Notes: generated from the letters alone by a model not told the origin. Positions 26,892-35,731 are shown, numbered from the stretch's first letter. The stretch is DNA of 64,000 nucleotides from Halobellus sp. Atlit-31R (GCA_003665935.1 QPLR01000004.1:62001-126000), one strand, 5' to 3'. Program-made: numbers and translations.

Positions 26892-27851
26892 ATGGACTAC
26901 GAGCCCGTGACGCATACGACGACCGGCCGCCGGCTCGGTCACTTCCCGTCCGGACGCGACATCTCCGTGACCGTCCACCGCTACGAGGGCGGTGACGGCC
27001 CGACCGTCTTCGTCCAGGCGGCCCAGCACGGCATCGAACTCAACGGCCCGGCCGCGCTCCGTCGCCTCCACCCGCGCCTCCTCGACGCCGACCTCACCGG
27101 AACCGTCGTCGTCGCTCCGGTCGTCAACCCGATCGCGTTCGACCACCGCTCCTATCTGACGCCCGAAGCCTACGACGCGCTGAACTCGAACTTCAACCGC
27201 ATCTGGCCCGGCGACGCGGGGGGAAGCTTCCAGGAACGGCTGGTCGCGAACCTCTGGCCGCTCGTCGAGTCCGCCGACGTCGCGGTCGACCTCCACACCG
27301 GCACCCCGGAGATGCTCGAACACGTCCGCTTCCGCCACTCCGACCCCGAGGCGAGAGCGCTCGCGGAGGCGTTCGGGACGGAGTTCCTCCTCGCGGACGA
27401 CGATCCGATCGACGACGGCGACGACGACTTCACCGGGAAGTTCCGGCTCGCGGCGGCGCGCGCCGGCGTGCCGGCGATCACCGCGGAGCTCTCGAACAGC
27501 CGCACGGTCCGCCGGCCGGCGGTTCGAGCGGGTGTCGACGGCGTCTGGAACGTCCTCTGTGAACTCGGTGCCGTCCCGGACGCAGTCCAGACCCCGTCGA
27601 CGCAGCGCCTCCTCCGCGACGACGCCCCGCGGGTCGTCGCCGACGACTCGGGGCTGTTCGAGCTCCGCGCCGACCTCGCGGTCGGGGACGACGTCGCCGC
27701 CGACGAGGAACTCGGTGCCGTGTACGACCCGGCGTCGTTCGAGCGGTTGGCCACCATCACTGCGAGCGCCGACGGCGTCGTCTACTCCGTGGCTCGCGGG
27801 GGCGTCGTCGTCGCGGGTGAGCGCATCGCGAGCATCGCGACGGAGCGCTGA
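26892..27851 (+). CDS. succinylglutamate desuccinylase/aspartoacylase-family hydrolase
   Basis: A 319-residue zinc hydrolase of the AstE/AspA (M14-like) family, which cuts an acyl group from amino-acid derivatives, in the cytoplasm. Family features include the metal-site region AAQHGIELNGP, VVAPVVNP, NFNRIWPGD and VDLHTG, followed by a C-terminal biotinyl/lipoyl-like beta domain ending GVVVAGERIASI. It is divergent from the creatininase-family gene, with about 105 bases between their starts, so the two may share regulation. The frame has an earlier start at 26853, but the ATG at 26892 begins the conserved region. The substrate is not known; ectoine or N-acyl derivatives are possible in a halophile, but this is speculative. 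Confidence 0.85.
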   Translation: MDYEPVTHTTTGRRLGHFPSGRDISVTVHRYEGGDGPTVFVQAAQHGIELNGPAALRRLHPRLLDADLTGTVVVAPVVNPIAFDHRSYLTPEAYDALNSNFNRIWPGDAGGSFQERLVANLWPLVESADVAVDLHTGTPEMLEHVRFRHSDPEARALAEAFGTEFLLADDDPIDDGDDDFTGKFRLAAARAGVPAITAELSNSRTVRRPAVRAGVDGVWNVLCELGAVPDAVQTPSTQRLLRDDAPRVVADDSGLFELRADLAVGDDVAADEELGAVYDPASFERLATITASADGVVYSVARGGVVVAGERIASIATER

Positions 27852-27952
27852 CTCGCCCGCCGCTGCGCGTGCGCGCCGGCAGTTATTTGAATGCCCTCAG
27901 CATTCCGCACACACCGTTAACCGATCACAATGTGTTAGATACTATCAGTGAT

Positions 27953-29332
27953 ATGGCGATGCAGCCGCACTTCTCGTTTGATGCGCTCTCCGCTGTCATC
28001 GAGCAACTCGACTCCGAAGATTGCTCCGTCTGCCGGGTCGAAGCGGCTGCGGAGGGAGACGCCGAGGAGACGCTGCGCGCCACGGTCGACGTCGCGGTCC
28101 CGCTCTGTCTGGACTCGGGGACCCACTCGACGCTCGAACCGGCTACCGCGACTACGGACGGTGACGACCTCGCGGTCTCTTTCCGACTGCCGGCCGTCTC
28201 GGACGATCGGTTCGCCGACGACCTCCCGGACGGTCTGACGGCGGCGCTGTGCCCCGCCGACGCCTGTCTGGACGACGGCGACGTCGTAGTGACGCTCGAC
28301 GTCGTGATCGAGTCGCAGGCGGGCGATACCTCTGCCGGGTCCGCAACGCAGCCGGACGGCTCGGAGCGGACTTCCTCGACAGCCGACGATGCCGCGACAA
28401 TCGAGGCTGCCGCGACGACGGAGTCGACGGCCGAGCGCTCCGGCGGAGATGTACGGAATCACCGCGCGACGACAGTGTTCGGCGGCGTCCCCGCGGCGTC
28501 GACAGCGATCGGCGCCGCACCTCGGTCCGGTTCGGCGGCCGCTGACGACGGCCCGGCGGCAGCCTCCGATGCGGCCGCCGACCCCACTGCGGGTGACGAC
28601 TCCGCTGCGGACGACGGATCCGAAGCGGACTGCGACGCAGACGACGTCACGGCGACGCTCGCGGCCGCCCGCGACGACTCCCTCCCACCGTACGACGACA
28701 CGGCGTATCTCCAGCGCCTCTACGACGTCTGTGAGACGTTCGCGGAGATGAGCGAGCGGATCGAGATGGACGTCTCCGACGAGACCGTCCGCCGGTATAT
28801 GATCGACGCGGGGGTCCACACGCCCACCTCCTACGAGACTACCGGATCGACTCGGTCGGCCGCCGCGTCGCGGCCTGGAGCCGCCGAACCGACGGCAGAG
28901 GCCGCAAACGCCACCGAGCCGAACGCGACGACGGCCGGTTCCGCACCGACCGCCTCCGCCGACGGAGAGACAGCGGCCGAAACGTCGACCGAGGGGCGCT
29001 CACCCGCCTCTGCGTCCGACGATCCTGCCGTCGACAGGCCGGTGAGCGACGCCGAGGCGGAGTCGCTCCCCGACGAACAGCTCGTCGCCGACGGCATCGG
29101 GCTCCCGGACGAGCTCACCCTGCAGGACGTCGTCGACGCCGTCGTCGACGCCAGAACGGTCCACGAAGTGCAGCGGGACCTCGGTCTCGAACACGACCGG
29201 ACGCGGCAACTCCTCCGGCAGCTCAACGTCCTCGATTTAGTCCTCCGGCGCGTCTCGGACGACCCCGAACGCAGCGTCTCCTTCGACGCCGTCGCCGCGC
29301 GCATCCGACAGTGCGCGCCGGACGCCACCTGA
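27953..29332 (+). CDS. hypothetical protein with helical C-terminal domains and a long acidic low-complexity region
   Basis: A 459-residue acidic protein. Residues 1-120 form a conserved-looking alpha/beta segment (FSFDALSAVIEQLDSED, then ECPADACL-like cysteines: SVCR and LCPADACL). A long stretch rich in Ala, Thr, Ser, Asp and Glu follows, in two blocks. Between and after these blocks are two helical, possibly DNA-binding segments: YLQRLYDVCETFAEM...SDETVRRYMIDAG (about residues 247-285) and ELTLQDVVDAV...RTRQLLRQLNVLDLV near the C-terminus, which resemble helix-turn-helix units. It may be a regulator, but I cannot name a family. ATG 27953 follows an unusual AT-rich leader; a second ATG lies six bases later. 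Confidence 0.7.
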   Translation: MAMQPHFSFDALSAVIEQLDSEDCSVCRVEAAAEGDAEETLRATVDVAVPLCLDSGTHSTLEPATATTDGDDLAVSFRLPAVSDDRFADDLPDGLTAALCPADACLDDGDVVVTLDVVIESQAGDTSAGSATQPDGSERTSSTADDAATIEAAATTESTAERSGGDVRNHRATTVFGGVPAASTAIGAAPRSGSAAADDGPAAASDAAADPTAGDDSAADDGSEADCDADDVTATLAAARDDSLPPYDDTAYLQRLYDVCETFAEMSERIEMDVSDETVRRYMIDAGVHTPTSYETTGSTRSAAASRPGAAEPTAEAANATEPNATTAGSAPTASADGETAAETSTEGRSPASASDDPAVDRPVSDAEAESLPDEQLVADGIGLPDELTLQDVVDAVVDARTVHEVQRDLGLEHDRTRQLLRQLNVLDLVLRRVSDDPERSVSFDAVAARIRQCAPDAT

Positions 29333-29342
29333 CGCCACGTCG

Positions 29343-29352
29343 CTTATAAATC
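29343..29352 (+). promoter_or_regulatory. TATA-box candidate for metF
   Basis: CTTATAAATC follows the previous gene's stop by about 10 bases. It predicts initiation near 29375 and a leader of about 35 bases before the ATG at 29408. Confidence 0.5.
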
Positions 29353-29407
29353 CCCTGTGAGCTTCACCCACAGACAAAAGTGCGTTCCTCCCTATCAAAT
29401 AGTAAGT

Positions 29408-30259
29408 ATGTCCCTGGGAGCGCAGCGCGGGACCGAGAACGGAGCGGAGTACCTGCTGAGCGAGGCTCGTTTCGAGCTGATGCCGTTCGATAGCTTCGAC
29501 GACGAGATCGAAGAGCTACCGGACGGGGCGAGCGTCGCGATCACCACCTCGCCACAGTTGGGTATCGAACAGACTGTCGAACGATCCGAACAGGCCGCGG
29601 CGGCGGGCTACGAGGTCGTCCCGCACATCGCGGCACGGTACGTCGAAGACCGCGACCAACTCGAAGAGATCGCGCGCCGACTCACCGAGGCGGGCATCAC
29701 AGACATCTTCGTCCCCGGCGGCGACAAAGAGGAGCCCGGCGAGTTCGAGTCCGCCTACAAACTGCTGGTCGCGCTCGACGAACTCCCGTACTCGTTCGAC
29801 GAGGTGGGGATCACGGGCTATCCGGAAGGGCACGACTTCCTCTCCGCGGAGACGTTAGCCGAGGCGATGGAGAAGAAGGCGCCGTACGCGACGTACATCG
29901 TGACGCAACTGTGCTACGACCCCGACGCCATCATCGAGTGGACCGAGGAGATCCGCTCTCGGGGCGTCGACCTGCCGATCGAGGTAGGGATTCCGGGCGT
30001 GATGAACTACCAGCGCCTGCTGAAGATCTCGCGGAAAGTCGGCGTCGGTGACTCGGTGAAGTTCCTCCGGAAGACCACCGGCATCGTGGGCTTCGTCAAG
30101 CAGCTCGTCGGGTCCCGCGGGGTGTACAAGCCCGACGAACTGATCGACGGGCTCGCCCCCTACGTCGGCGACGACACGTACAAGATCCGCGGCGTCCACA
30201 TTTACACCTTCAATCAGACGCCGGACCTCGAACAGTGGCGTCGCGGCCGGCTCCAGTAG
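29408..30259 (+). CDS. metF: methylenetetrahydrofolate reductase
   Basis: A 283-residue TIM-barrel flavoprotein that interconverts 5,10-methylene-THF and 5-methyl-THF. Visible features are the N-terminal LMPFDSFDDEI, VAITTSPQLGIEQT, a Gly-rich strand IFVPGGDKEEPG, and GVHIYTFNQ at the C-terminus, the last strand of the barrel. The length fits short microbial MetF, with no regulatory domain. An earlier in-frame start (29357) is upstream of the likely transcription start, so 29408 is used. It links the DmdA-like protein (methyl-THF) to glyA and the dimethylglycine-oxidase-like genes (methylene-THF). Reduction of methylene-THF for methionine synthesis is the other standard use. Confidence 0.88.
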   Translation: MSLGAQRGTENGAEYLLSEARFELMPFDSFDDEIEELPDGASVAITTSPQLGIEQTVERSEQAAAAGYEVVPHIAARYVEDRDQLEEIARRLTEAGITDIFVPGGDKEEPGEFESAYKLLVALDELPYSFDEVGITGYPEGHDFLSAETLAEAMEKKAPYATYIVTQLCYDPDAIIEWTEEIRSRGVDLPIEVGIPGVMNYQRLLKISRKVGVGDSVKFLRKTTGIVGFVKQLVGSRGVYKPDELIDGLAPYVGDDTYKIRGVHIYTFNQTPDLEQWRRGRLQ

Positions 30260-30614
30260 CGCGCTCCCACCGACTCGGGAGTCACAGCCCCTAGCCTAGC
30301 CGCTGCCGTCCTGTGACGGCACCGACGACTCGCCGTTCCCCGGCCACCCTTCTGTGGCAGCATCCCCCACGATGTCCGATGCTCTCCGACAGCACCAATA
30401 TCTCGCCCAGCGGCGCTGTCGTGGCGGTTTACTTCGGAAACAGTGGGGTCGACAGCGGACCGATAGCGACGCCGTCGGTGCTGCCGGTCGGCCTTCCCGC
30501 GGCGAGCGTCCCGGTAGTAGGCCGCCGTCGCTGCGGTCGACACAGCGTATCGCTTTCCTTTCACGTTGTGTCAGAAGGCAGAGTTATCCGCCGGTAGGCC
30601 TCACACGATAGCGT
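30260..30614. other. intergenic region between metF and glyA
   Basis: These 355 bases have no gene I can support. Short frames (for example 30354-30611) code for Arg- and Gly-rich, non-acidic sequence unlike the neighbours, so they look like chance frames. The section just before glyA (AGAGTTATCC, about 30576-30585) might be a weak promoter element about 30 bases before the ATG at 30615. Confidence 0.4.
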
Positions 30615-31862
30615 ATGACGTACGACACCGTCGCGTCGGTCGATCCGGCCGTCGCCGAAGCGCTCGAGGGTGAGCGCACGAGACAGAACGAGACGCTCGC
30701 GATGATCGCCAGCGAGAACCACGCCTCCGAGGCCGTCATGGAGGCACAGAGCTCCGAACTGACGAACAACTACGCCGAGGGCTATCCCGGCAGTCGGTAC
30801 TACGCGGGCTGTGAGCACGCCGACGAGGTGGAGAATCTGGCCATCGAGCGAGCGAAGGAGCTGTGGGGAGCGGACCACGTCAACGTCCAGCCACACTCGG
30901 GGTCACAGGCGAATATGGGCGTCTACCTCGCGATGCTCGACCCCGGCGACAAGATCCTCTCGTTGGATCTCACTCACGGCGGCCACCTCTCGCACGGCCA
31001 CCCCGCGAACTTCGCGGGCCAGACCTACGAGGTCGAACAGTACGAGGTCGACCCCGAGACGGGCTACGTCGACTACGAGGGACTCGCCGAGACCGCCGAG
31101 TCGTTCGACCCGGACATCATCGTCTCCGGCTACTCCGCGTACCCCCGCGAGGTCGAGTGGGAACGCATCCAGGAGGCCGCAGACGCCGTCGACGCGTACC
31201 ACCTGGCCGATATCGCCCACATCACGGGCCTGGTCGCCGCGGGCGTCCACGCCTCGCCCGTCGGCGTCGCGGACTTCGTCACCGGCTCGACGCACAAGAC
31301 CATCCGCGCGGGCCGCGGTGGGATGATCCTCTGCGACGAGGAGTACGCCGACGCCATCGACAAGTCGGTCTTCCCGGGCGCACAGGGCGGCCCCCTGATG
31401 CACAACGTCGCCGGTAAGGCCGTGGGCTTCGGCGAGGCGCTCTCGGAGTCGTTCGAGGCGTACGCCGAACAGACCGTCGCCAACGCCGAGGCGCTCGCCG
31501 ACCAGCTACAGGACAACGGGCTCAGTCTGGTCTCTGGCGGGACCGACAACCACCTCGTCTTGGTCGATCTCCGCCCCTCGCACCCCGATACCCCCGGCAA
31601 AGACGTCGAAGCGGCGCTCGAAGAGGCCGGAATCGTGATGAACGCGAACACGGTGCCCGGCGAGACGCGCTCGGCGTTCAACCCCAGCGGGATCCGCCTG
31701 GGGACGCCCGCGATCACGACGCGGGGCTTCACCGAGTCGACGTGTCGGGAGGTCGCAGACCTGATCACCCGCGTCGTCGACGACCCGAGCGACGACGCGA
31801 CGGTCGCCGAGGTCGCCGGCCGCGTCGACGAACTGACCGACGAGTACCCGCTGTACGACTGA
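30615..31862 (+). CDS. glyA: serine hydroxymethyltransferase
   Basis: A PLP enzyme of 415 residues that interconverts glycine plus 5,10-methylene-THF with serine plus THF, in the cytoplasm. It has the early SHMT pattern (ETLAMIASENHASEAV), the YAEGYPGSRYYAGC loop and the PLP lysine in GSTHKTIRAGRGG (Lys228, close to Lys229 of the Escherichia coli enzyme). Length and motifs are complete. Besides biosynthesis, it could make serine from the glycine and methylene-THF released by the dimethylglycine-oxidase-like proteins, feeding the nearby dehydratase. It seems to be a single-gene unit. Confidence 0.97.
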   Translation: MTYDTVASVDPAVAEALEGERTRQNETLAMIASENHASEAVMEAQSSELTNNYAEGYPGSRYYAGCEHADEVENLAIERAKELWGADHVNVQPHSGSQANMGVYLAMLDPGDKILSLDLTHGGHLSHGHPANFAGQTYEVEQYEVDPETGYVDYEGLAETAESFDPDIIVSGYSAYPREVEWERIQEAADAVDAYHLADIAHITGLVAAGVHASPVGVADFVTGSTHKTIRAGRGGMILCDEEYADAIDKSVFPGAQGGPLMHNVAGKAVGFGEALSESFEAYAEQTVANAEALADQLQDNGLSLVSGGTDNHLVLVDLRPSHPDTPGKDVEAALEEAGIVMNANTVPGETRSAFNPSGIRLGTPAITTRGFTESTCREVADLITRVVDDPSDDATVAEVAGRVDELTDEYPLYD

Positions 31863-31933
31863 CGCCGGCCGCTCGCGGCGCGACTTGCGCCGCCGCATCG
31901 CCGCCAGTTATTATCATCTGAGAATAACGAACA

Positions 31934-31943
31934 GGTTATACAC
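31934..31943 (+). promoter_or_regulatory. TATA-box candidate for the tandem UspA gene
   Basis: GGTTATACAC ends 26 bases before the ATG at 31970. The whole 31900-31945 stretch is AT-rich between two GC-rich genes. Confidence 0.45.
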
Positions 31944-31969
31944 GGACGACGCACGAACTACCGTGTGGT

Positions 31970-32782
31970 ATGTACCGTGTTCTCATTCCTGTCGACGACG
32001 ACGAGAATCGGGCACTGAACCAGGCGCGATACGCCGCGCACCTGCCGGACTCGGCGTCAGACGTCGAAGCGACAGTACTGTACGTCGCGTCGAAACGGCG
32101 CGACATCGACGAGACTGACTTCGAGGCCGCCGGGTCGGCTGTCGCGGCCGCAGACTATCTCGACAGCCGCGACGTCGCCGTCGACCGGCGCATCGAGGCC
32201 GGTGGGGTCTCGGAGACGGTCCTCGACGTCGCGGAGGAACTGGACGCCGACGAACTCGTGATGGGCGGCCGGAAGCGCTCCGGCGTCGCACAGGCGCTTC
32301 TCGGGAGTACCGTCCGCGACGTCTTCGTCTCGACGGAGCGCCCGGTCACGATCACCGGGGCCGAGATGGTAGTCGAGGGCGGGGCGCGCGAGGTGCTCGT
32401 TCCGGTCGACAGCAACCGGGAACGCACACGTCACCAGGTCGAGTACGTCACGGGCCTGCCGAACGCGGCCGAGCACGTAACCGCGACGGTGCTGTACGTC
32501 TTCCCGCACCAGGACTACCGCGGCGCGCCGGCCCACGAGTTCGACGACGTGGAGGCGGCGGTCGAGACGGCGGGATCGCTGGAGGAGGCGGGCGTCTCGG
32601 TCGAGCGGGCGACCGTCGGCGGCGAGGTGGCGCGCAAGATTCTCGACACGGCCGAAGACCGGTCGGTCGACAGCATCGTGATGGGCGGCCGCAAACGGTC
32701 CGGCGTGCAGAAGGCTCTACTCGGGAGTATCGCACAGGACGTGATGCTCTCTGCGGACCGTCCGGTGACGCTCACCGGATAG
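31970..32782 (+). CDS. universal stress protein, two tandem UspA domains
   Basis: A 270-residue protein made of two UspA domains in a row (about residues 1-135 and 140-270). Each starts with a VLIPVD or VLVPVD strand. Both carry the nucleotide-loop pattern MGGRKRSG...ALLGS, so both may bind ATP; the two copies are clearly homologous. The tandem form acts as an internal dimer. It has its own promoter and is not tightly linked to neighbours; the DmdA-like gene converges on it with 89 bases between the stops. A stress role is expected by family only. Confidence 0.93.
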   Translation: MYRVLIPVDDDENRALNQARYAAHLPDSASDVEATVLYVASKRRDIDETDFEAAGSAVAAADYLDSRDVAVDRRIEAGGVSETVLDVAEELDADELVMGGRKRSGVAQALLGSTVRDVFVSTERPVTITGAEMVVEGGAREVLVPVDSNRERTRHQVEYVTGLPNAAEHVTATVLYVFPHQDYRGAPAHEFDDVEAAVETAGSLEEAGVSVERATVGGEVARKILDTAEDRSVDSIVMGGRKRSGVQKALLGSIAQDVMLSADRPVTLTG

Positions 32783-32871
32783 GGGACACTCCCCTCTCTC
32801 GCAGAGTGATTGCCGGAAAAAATGGGCTTCGTCGGTGACGAGAGATGCTCAGCGGCTGCTGGCTGGTCAGT

Positions 32872-34251
32872 TCAGTTGTCCTGCGCTTCGGCTTCCTGCT
32901 TCGCACCGAGCTTCGCCTGCTCGCGGGCGCTCGGGTTGACGGACTCCTTGAACGGCACTTCTGCGACCGTCGCGTACACCGGTTCGCCCTCGTCTTCGGC
33001 GTACTCGTCGGGCAGGTGGACCTGGAACTCGAGGTCGAGATCGTTCTCGTAGATCTCGTCGTCGAGCGTCGCCTGCGCGGCGTCTTCGAGCTTGTCGGCG
33101 GGCACGAAGCCGAGGCCGATGTTCGTCTCGAGGTCCGGATTCCACCACGGCGACGTCATGTAGCCGCACTCCTCGCCGGACTCCGGATCGGAGATGAGCC
33201 AGAAGTCGGGCGCGTAGTCACGGATCGGCTCGCCGGCCATCTTCAGCCCGACGAGCTTGAGGTTGAACGGGTACTCGCCGTCCTCGATGAGCGCCTGCTG
33301 ACGTTCGAGCTCCTCTTTACCGACGTAGTCGGCCTCTTTGTCGTCCGGCACCTGGTAGCCGAGGTTGACCTGGAACGGCGACGTCTCGTGGTCCATATCC
33401 TGGCCCCACGAGAGGATTCCCGCCGCGATGCGGCGGTGGTGACCGGGCGCGATCTGCATCCCGCCGTGGTCCTTGACGGACTCGAGCACCGGGTCCCAGA
33501 CGCGCTCTGCGTTCTCCATCGCGTCGCGTACGTAGATCTCGAAGCCCTTCTCGCCGGAGAAGCCGGTCTGGCTGACGAGCACCGAGGCACCGTTGATCTC
33601 GGCCTCCATCAGACCGTAGTACGGGATATCGGAGACGTCCTCGCCGACGACTTCGACCATCACGTCCTCGGAGAGCGGGCCCTGGATCTGCATCGGGGCG
33701 ACGTCGATCTCGTCGACTTCGACGTCGAAGTCCATACCCACGTTGACGCCCTGGATCCACTGCATCAGCGTCGAGTCGGAGATGGAGAACCAGAACTCGT
33801 CCTCTTCGACGCGGAGGAGGATCGGGTCGTTGAGAATGCCGCCGTCCTCGTTGCAGAGGATGACGTACTTGCCGTTCATCGGCTCGATCTCGGTGGCGTC
33901 ACGCGTGATGAGGTAGTTCGTGAGTGCCTCGGCGTCCGGGCCTTTCACGCGGATCTGTCGCTCGACGGCGACGTCCCACAGCGTTACCTTCTCGGTCAGC
34001 GCTTCGTACTCCGCCATCGCACCGCCGTCTTCTGGCTCGACGAGGCCGCGCGGGTGGTAGATCCGGTTGTACACCGAACACCGCCACGCTCCTTCCTCGT
34101 TGAACGACTTATCGAAGAAGGGGGACTTTCGAACGCGGGTCGAGACCAGCATCTGGATCCCCGGATCTCCGGTCTGACGGAGATTCCGCGGGAGCGTTCT
34201 ATCGGATTGGTCGATACTCGGATGATTCGGGTGTTCGTAGTCCCCTGACAT
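32872..34251 (-). CDS. GcvT-family folate-dependent methyltransferase, DmdA-like
   Basis: A 459-residue member of the aminomethyltransferase family without an FAD half. Segments such as VTLWDVAVERQIRVKGPDA, CNEDGGILNDP, DEFWFSISDS and GMDFDV resemble, from memory, dimethylsulfoniopropionate demethylase DmdA, which moves a methyl group from DMSP to tetrahydrofolate. The family Asp is in LWDVAVERQ. It is about 90 residues longer than DmdA at its C-terminus, where it has extra strands and a charged tail. Glycine-betaine, other O- or S-methyl substrates, or vanillate-type demethylation are alternatives. The frame also has a TTG start at 34278, but the ATG at 34251 lies at the right distance from the TATA box. 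The nearby BCCT carrier and metF fit methyl-group catabolism. Confidence 0.82.
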   Translation of the reverse strand: MSGDYEHPNHPSIDQSDRTLPRNLRQTGDPGIQMLVSTRVRKSPFFDKSFNEEGAWRCSVYNRIYHPRGLVEPEDGGAMAEYEALTEKVTLWDVAVERQIRVKGPDAEALTNYLITRDATEIEPMNGKYVILCNEDGGILNDPILLRVEEDEFWFSISDSTLMQWIQGVNVGMDFDVEVDEIDVAPMQIQGPLSEDVMVEVVGEDVSDIPYYGLMEAEINGASVLVSQTGFSGEKGFEIYVRDAMENAERVWDPVLESVKDHGGMQIAPGHHRRIAAGILSWGQDMDHETSPFQVNLGYQVPDDKEADYVGKEELERQQALIEDGEYPFNLKLVGLKMAGEPIRDYAPDFWLISDPESGEECGYMTSPWWNPDLETNIGLGFVPADKLEDAAQATLDDEIYENDLDLEFQVHLPDEYAEDEGEPVYATVAEVPFKESVNPSAREQAKLGAKQEAEAQDN

Positions 34252-34592
34252 CCTATAGACGATGTCATCAAATCCCAATAAAAGATTACCCTGATAGTAC
34301 CGTGCTTTTATCTGTTATTCGTTGCCACGCTCCAGCCTGTCACTCCACCGATGGGAGTCAGTGCACTACGGGTGCCTCCGCGGTCGACGTCGGTTCGGAC
34401 ACGTGAGTCGACGCCGTCTGTCGAATTCGGCCGGACTGAGAGGAACCACCCCCGCCGACACCGCGATCTAGTCAGCAGCCTGTCATTCGCGCGCTCGACC
34501 GGGACCGAGTGTGAGAGTGTCTCCCCGCCCAACGCGTGGCATCACAGCCGGTCTCGCACATCGCTTATTTTCCTCGGTCACAAAGTGGGCAT
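34252..34592. promoter_or_regulatory. divergent promoter region between the DmdA-like gene and a small membrane gene
   Basis: These 341 bases hold no gene I can support. Minus-strand TCTTTTATTGGG (34274-34285) is a good TATA box 25-33 bases before the ATG at 34251. Plus-strand CGCTTATTTT (34562-34571) lies about 25 bases before the ATG at 34593. The middle part (34330-34520) is GC-rich and shows no clear pattern. Confidence 0.5.
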
Positions 34593-34850
34593 ATGACTAC
34601 GTCTCGACCCGCACCGGGCCCGGACGCGGCACGCGCGTTCCGGCTCGGGATCGTGGCCGGCGCGCTCGTGGGGCTGGCCATTGCGGGGCTGCTGTACTGG
34701 ACCGGTTCGCTGACGCTCTTCGCCTTCGGGTACGTCCTCGCGCTCCTCTTCCCGGTGTATCTCGTCCTCGTGGCGATCGCACTCAGCGTGTGGCTCGGCT
34801 ACGACAAAGACGCCACGGCGCTCCGGCCGGTCTACCGGACCGAGCGGTAA
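34593..34850 (+). CDS. small two-helix membrane protein
   Basis: An 85-residue protein with two hydrophobic helices (about residues 16-38 and 44-66), a glycine/alanine-rich first helix, and a tail ending RPVYRTER. The N-terminus has a short proline-rich part. The frame extends upstream to 34536, but the TATA box at 34562-34571 and the ATG at 34593 indicate a leaderless transcript starting there. No family is recognised and no neighbour suggests its function. Confidence 0.7.
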   Translation: MTTSRPAPGPDAARAFRLGIVAGALVGLAIAGLLYWTGSLTLFAFGYVLALLFPVYLVLVAIALSVWLGYDKDATALRPVYRTER

Positions 34851-34957
34851 CTGCGGGTCCCCGACGGTCGCTCCGAGTGGGATCGAGTTCTATTCCGGCA
34901 CTCCCTCGAAGCGGCCAACCGAGAACGGTAATGCTCTCGCCTCCGGATCTCTCTGGT

Positions 34958-35731
34958 ATGGCACACCTCGAACGGCTGCGGGTCTTCCCGGTGAAGAGCC
35001 TCGACGGGATCGACGTCGAATCGACGACGGTGCTCGACGGCGGCACGCTCGAATTCGACCGGGAGTTCGCGCTCTTCGACGCCGACGGCGACGTCGTCAA
35101 CGCGAAACGCACCGACCGCGTGCACGAGATTGCGACCGACTTCGACCCGACGACGGGAACGCTGACCGTCGAGACGCCCGCCGGCGAGGCCGACAGTTTC
35201 GTCCTGGCGCGGGAGTCCGAGCGCGCCGCCGCGTGGTTCGGCGACGTACTCGACCTGGAAGCCACGCTGCGTCGCGACACGTCGCTGGGCTACGTCGACC
35301 GGCGGGAGATGGGCCCCTCAGTCGTCAGCACGGCCACGCTGCGGGCGTTCGCCTCGTGGTTCGACGACATCTCCGTCGAGAGCGCGCGACGCCGTCTCCG
35401 CGCGAACATCGAGATCGACGGTGTGCCGGCGTTCTGGGAGGACCGCTTCGTCGGCGACGACGCCCCCGCGTTCGAGATCGGCGGCGTGCGGTTCGAGGGA
35501 GTCAAGCCCTGTGGGCGATGTGTGGTCCCCGGGCGCGATCCGGACACCGGCGCGTCGACTCCGAACTTCCGGCAACAGTTCGTCGAGAAGCGACGGGAGA
35601 CGTTCCCCGAGTGGGCCGACGCGGACGCCTTCGAGCATTTCTTCACCTCGATGCTCATCGCTCGAGTCCCGGAGTCGGATCGCGGCCGCGAGCTCTCCGT
35701 CGGCGACTCGGTGTCCGTCACCGAGGAGTGA
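34958..35731 (+). CDS. MOSC domain protein
   Basis: A 257-residue protein with an N-terminal MOSC beta-barrel (AHLERLRVFPVKSLDGIDV) and a C-terminal MOSC domain with the conserved cysteine region GVKPCGRCVVPGRDPDTG (about residues 183-200). The family binds molybdenum cofactor in sulfurated or N-hydroxylated-substrate reductases of the mARC/YcbX type; the cysteine pair is where the cofactor sulfur is expected to bind. Cytoplasmic. Its redox partner is not apparent here. I place the start at 34958; an ATG at 34931 in frame is equally possible and would add nine residues. Confidence 0.87.
   Translation: MAHLERLRVFPVKSLDGIDVESTTVLDGGTLEFDREFALFDADGDVVNAKRTDRVHEIATDFDPTTGTLTVETPAGEADSFVLARESERAAAWFGDVLDLEATLRRDTSLGYVDRREMGPSVVSTATLRAFASWFDDISVESARRRLRANIEIDGVPAFWEDRFVGDDAPAFEIGGVRFEGVKPCGRCVVPGRDPDTGASTPNFRQQFVEKRRETFPEWADADAFEHFFTSMLIARVPESDRGRELSVGDSVSVTEE

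Noticed and set aside
30313-30611. Short frames between metF and glyA
   Set aside because: They are arginine-rich and unlike local proteins; chance frames in GC-rich sequence.
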